The notes beneath the pieces were generated by a model. That model had not been told where the DNA came from and did no database searches. It worked only from the letters and a program-made list of their open reading frames with translations. A DNA stretch of 64,000 nucleotides from Lucifuga dentata. Taxonomy: Eukaryota > Chordata > Actinopteri > Ophidiiformes > Bythitidae. This document shows, piece by piece, positions 60,284 through 64,000 of the stretch; the first letter of the stretch is position 1; every line of letters starts with the position of its first letter. The position numbers were made by a program, and so were the translations under genes. Where the stretch lies: assembly GCA_014773175.1 (NCBI GenBank), contig VXCM01000270.1:124001-188000 (forward strand), in the 5' to 3' direction.

Positions 60284-61775
60284 TCAGCCAGGAAATGACA
60301 TAACTAAGTGTCTTGGCAAAAAATTAAATGACAACCTTTGTCCTGTGGTAAACATTGACTTAGAAAACTTCATCATTTAAAGAGACAGTACTGTAGATGA
60401 TATCATGCAACACCAGCTGCAGCACAGCAAATGGTAATAATAACAGCAACATTTGCTCATGTATTGCATGACTGTAACCCTTCATGACAATGTGTTAAAA
60501 AAAAATCAACATTGAGTCGTGATATTAATAAGAACATGTTAGTTGGAGACTTTTGAGGAGTGGCAGTGAATGAAGCATAAAGAGACAGGATGCTCCATTG
60601 TGGCCTGTCTAGGTGACAACAGCTAAAGTGAGTCAGACCCCTCCCTCTGCTCAGTTACTGCCCAGTGACAGATGGCAGAGCAGGGCATGTAGGGGATGGG
60701 CACCATCTCTCACCCCGCCTCGGCGAGTCTTGGCAGTGGTGATGGCCACAGGTCTTATTACAGCCACGCCACTGCCTGCCTGTCTGCCTGCATGTAACAC
60801 TGGAACTTACCACAGTAGAGCTGCTTGTTGCTTGCCAGGGCAAAAAGGTAATGATATGGTCCTGTGTTTCATAAATGGCAAAGTGTTAGCGCTGAGGAGC
60901 TTCCAGTTTTAGCTGGGCCCAGTCATAACACACGCTCCTATCCGTGTCACTATAAAAGGCTTTAGATAAAATATAAAGCCAAATGGAATGCCACATGCTT
61001 CCTGCATTTTTTTTTTTTTTTTTTTTTTTTGAAATGACAAGAAATCAGCTCTTGCCAAATGCCTTTATTTGCCTTTTTAAGCATACTGTAGATGCCAAAG
61101 GCTGAAATCAGCACCACTACTCACCACCCGTCTCTGCTGGGCTTCCAGTGACAATAATGTGATTTTGGGACATGGTGATGACTCGGTGGAGAGGAATAGG
61201 ATAGGCTTGTCATTTGTGTTTGATGTCAAACTTATGTGTGACAGAATAGTGTTACTCAGCTCAACCAGCACTATTCCCATTTCCAGGCCATAAATAGAAG
61301 AGAATGAGCTGGTAAAATGTGTATGTGTTTGTGAGCGGGGGTTTGTGTGTTTGCGAGAAAGAGAACCTGTGTGTGTGTGTTCACCCGCATGCACAGTTGT
61401 TTGCAGACATGCACGCTCTTATGCACCATTCTCACTACCACAAAGTAAGCTCAATAAGAATATTCCCGTCTGTTACGCTCATTCACATCTGCATCCAGCC
61501 AAAGCTAATTATTCTCCCCATGGTAACCTAGCAGGGTCTTCACATCAAAAAACCAGAAGTGTGCATCAGGCAATCATCCCTGATGAATCTGCCCTTCTCC
61601 CTCTGCTAGCCACTCACACTCATCAGCCAGTCTCACTGCTCATTACGCTTTTTCTGCAGACTAAACCAGGCTGCATGTGTACAAGAGTCCATAATGACTT
61701 TGGAGCAGTTTGGAACCACAGAATAACGCACCTCAATCCCCAATCCTTTTGAGAAAATAGCATACACTCAAGTAG

Positions 61776-61813
<38 letters not shown>

Positions 61814-62369
61814 CATACACCATACACAGTATTCAAGATGAAAGGCAAGCCAATGCCTGTTATGGTTAATTACGATGTAGTTTACAGACTATTACAGCAT
61901 TTTAACAACAGCTTTGGTCCAATTTTCACAACAGAGTTTAATGTGTGTAATTCAAGGCAAAAAGTCAAAGTCATGACTAGCAAAACTTTTTACCTTAAGG
62001 CCAAAATCTCAGTGCTTGGATACCAGACACATTTATTTCACAAAATACATCCCATATAATATATAGTGTAACTACAAGGTGCTGGTGTTCAATAATAGTT
62101 GCAGTTTAGAAAATCAATTTGATATGTACTTTAATCATGTCTCATTACTTCCAATGATGTCATCCAGGTCAGTAGCGCTGCAACATAATTGCTACTAGCT
62201 TCATCAGTACAAGGTGTGTGACCACTACACAGATTTCAGTATCACAACCGTGATCTTTATGTTTTGGTGTTTGGAGTCTTGTGTAAAAACTAAATGTTTT
62301 ACAGCAAGAATAAATACCATACAGCAAATGAATTAAGCTGAAATCATTAAATGTGCTTCTTTGTATTGT

Positions 62370-62371
<2 letters not shown>

Positions 62372-62409
<38 letters not shown>
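62372..62409 (+). repeat. (CT)n microsatellite
   Basis: About 19 CT units. Confidence 0.9.
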
Positions 62410-62413
<4 letters not shown>

Positions 62414-64000
62414 CTGAATAAATTATATTTTTCTATGTGCTATTTGGATACTAAAATGTATGTTAATGGATGTTCTATTTTAAAATGCTGCAAGGCCAAA
62501 AAAAATCAACAAGCAACACATTCAATGTTGTTTCTACAGGATAAACTTCTTGTAATATGTATTATCACTTATTTTTTTATTTTTCACATTTTATGTGATT
62601 TTTCAGTTCAAATCAGGAGTAAAGTGTTTTGCATTTTGAGCTCTGCAGTTTAAAACACATTTGTGAAAACTCCATTAATGAAATAGTAAAAAAAAAAAAA
62701 AAAAAAANAAAAAAAAAAAAAAAAAAAGACAGGAAATTATTGATTTGCACTATGGAATATTGATGGTAAGCATGGTTTACTGGTTTAATCTATAGCTGCA
62801 TGCTATTAGGATATTTCTTATTCTGCAACCTGAATAGATTTAAATAAATACAGGAAATGTAAAGTACATAGGTAACTGCATCAGTAGGTTGTGCATATTG
62901 GCCACTCTAATTATAGAAGGGGCCATATCAAGGAACATAGAGAGAAATGGGAGGGGCATGGTACTCCAGATATGCATAATGCAGATGACATGCATGTCAA
63001 ACAGCAAAACAAATTGACATTGACAGAACAATGGAATATCCAGAGAGATATGAGCATGGCTCCTTTTGTCCATTTCCTCAGGCAGAAACCATTTTAAGTG
63101 AGTTCTGATGACGTGTATCTCATCTCTCTTTATTTATATTACTGCGCTAATGTGACAGAATTCAGATGTAATGGCAGAAAAAAATCATTCCTGTTGTGTT
63201 ACATGCACATTATACTGATTTTTATCAGTACTGTTATTAAGGCAAAAATGTGCTGTAAGAGGTACAGATGTCCATAGATGGAATTAATAGGATTCCTCCA
63301 TTTGCCTAATAAACATGACTGATTCTTTAAATGGCTTATGAGGGAAAGCATGACAGGTGAGGAAGTGCATGCACAGAGTCCTTACGCCGATTATAAGATA
63401 ATGGATTGTTTACATGCTTAAGTAAATAAATTTACAATTGCATAACCAAGGTCTGCAACACAGAGTGCACCAATGTCAAAGCTGATAATGACATTTGAAG
63501 AAATGTATTTATTGTTTTAATTGGAGAAGAATCAAAGTTTTAAGGTGCATATAAATGTACCGAGTAGGTTTTTTTGAAAGTACAGTAAACTTCAATACTT
63601 CTTCTTCACTGAATTAACGTCAATATTCACACCAGCAAGCGAAAAGTCCAGAACAGAGATGTACTATTAAATGTTTACAGCTTAATCATTTCTATATGAT
63701 CTGTGAAAATTCATGTCACCTTTAATGCCACAGAATGCAGTGAACCCCAAAAAAAAAAAAAAAAAAAAAAAAAAAAACAGTCACTAAACATAGTATTATG
63801 TTCATGAGGACAAAATTACCAAACACTCATTATATCAGCTGTAACACCTCAATTCAAAAGACCTTAATTATTCAGCTGTATGAACTTGTTAGAGTATCTT
63901 AAAATAACTTCCTATCATAATCTTTTGAACTTCTAGCTTCCCTGACATTACAGAGTATTTGAATAGTTTAAGTGAAGTCATATCATCTCTTCCTAATAAT

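Larger units (their letters stand above)
55816..64000. other. Non-coding DNA upstream of BAZ2B start codon
   Basis: Presumed 5' intron(s) of BAZ2B: the acceptor at 55816 requires an upstream non-coding exon, which I cannot locate. Contents: TG/CA repeats at 58969-59011, 60225-60279 and 61781-61811, a CT repeat at 62372-62409, poly-A runs with Ns at 57884 and 62708, and unique stretches. No open frame with a recognisable domain. Confidence 0.5.

Overview
This window is vertebrate, almost certainly teleost fish, genomic DNA. Introns have GT/AG borders, CA/TG microsatellites are dense, repeats of fish type are present, and three genes encode proteins recognisable from vertebrates. The order TANC1 - WDSUB1 - BAZ2B matches the human 2q24 neighbourhood, which is why the ankyrin/TPR gene is called TANC1 rather than TANC2.

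Positions 1-10340 (+ strand) hold the last 11 coding exons and 3' UTR of TANC1, a postsynaptic scaffold with ankyrin repeats, TPRs and a C-terminal PDZ ligand. Positions 10838-24195 (- strand) hold a complete WDSUB1: ten coding exons totalling 1428 nt (475 residues plus stop), with WD40 propeller, SAM and U-box. Positions 25375-55815 (- strand) hold the complete coding region of BAZ2B, reconstructed here as 36 exons of about 2,400 residues: Ser/acidic N-terminus, MBD/TAM, AT-hooks, charged helix, DDT, WHIM/WSD, PHD and bromodomain. TANC1 and WDSUB1 are tail to tail; WDSUB1 and BAZ2B are co-oriented. From 55.8 kb to the end of the window is non-coding DNA upstream of the BAZ2B start codon, probably 5' intron, with microsatellites and some unique AT-rich blocks that could be conserved non-coding elements.

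The three genes are a conserved neighbourhood, not an operon or pathway: synaptic scaffold, putative E3 ligase, chromatin reader. I found no convincing undescribed multi-gene system. The most informative oddities are: (1) single-N assembly joins, two with 63-64 bp duplicated flanks that break the TANC1 last exon and one at a BAZ2B exon border; (2) a TTAA-flanked inverted-repeat element family with copies in WDSUB1 and BAZ2B introns; (3) in-frame exons bordered by UG, CU or CA repeats in WDSUB1 and BAZ2B, candidates for regulated splicing; (4) seven consecutive phase-0 exons, one of only 33 nt, encoding the BAZ2B helix and DDT region; (5) an intronic ORF with two hydrophobic segments.
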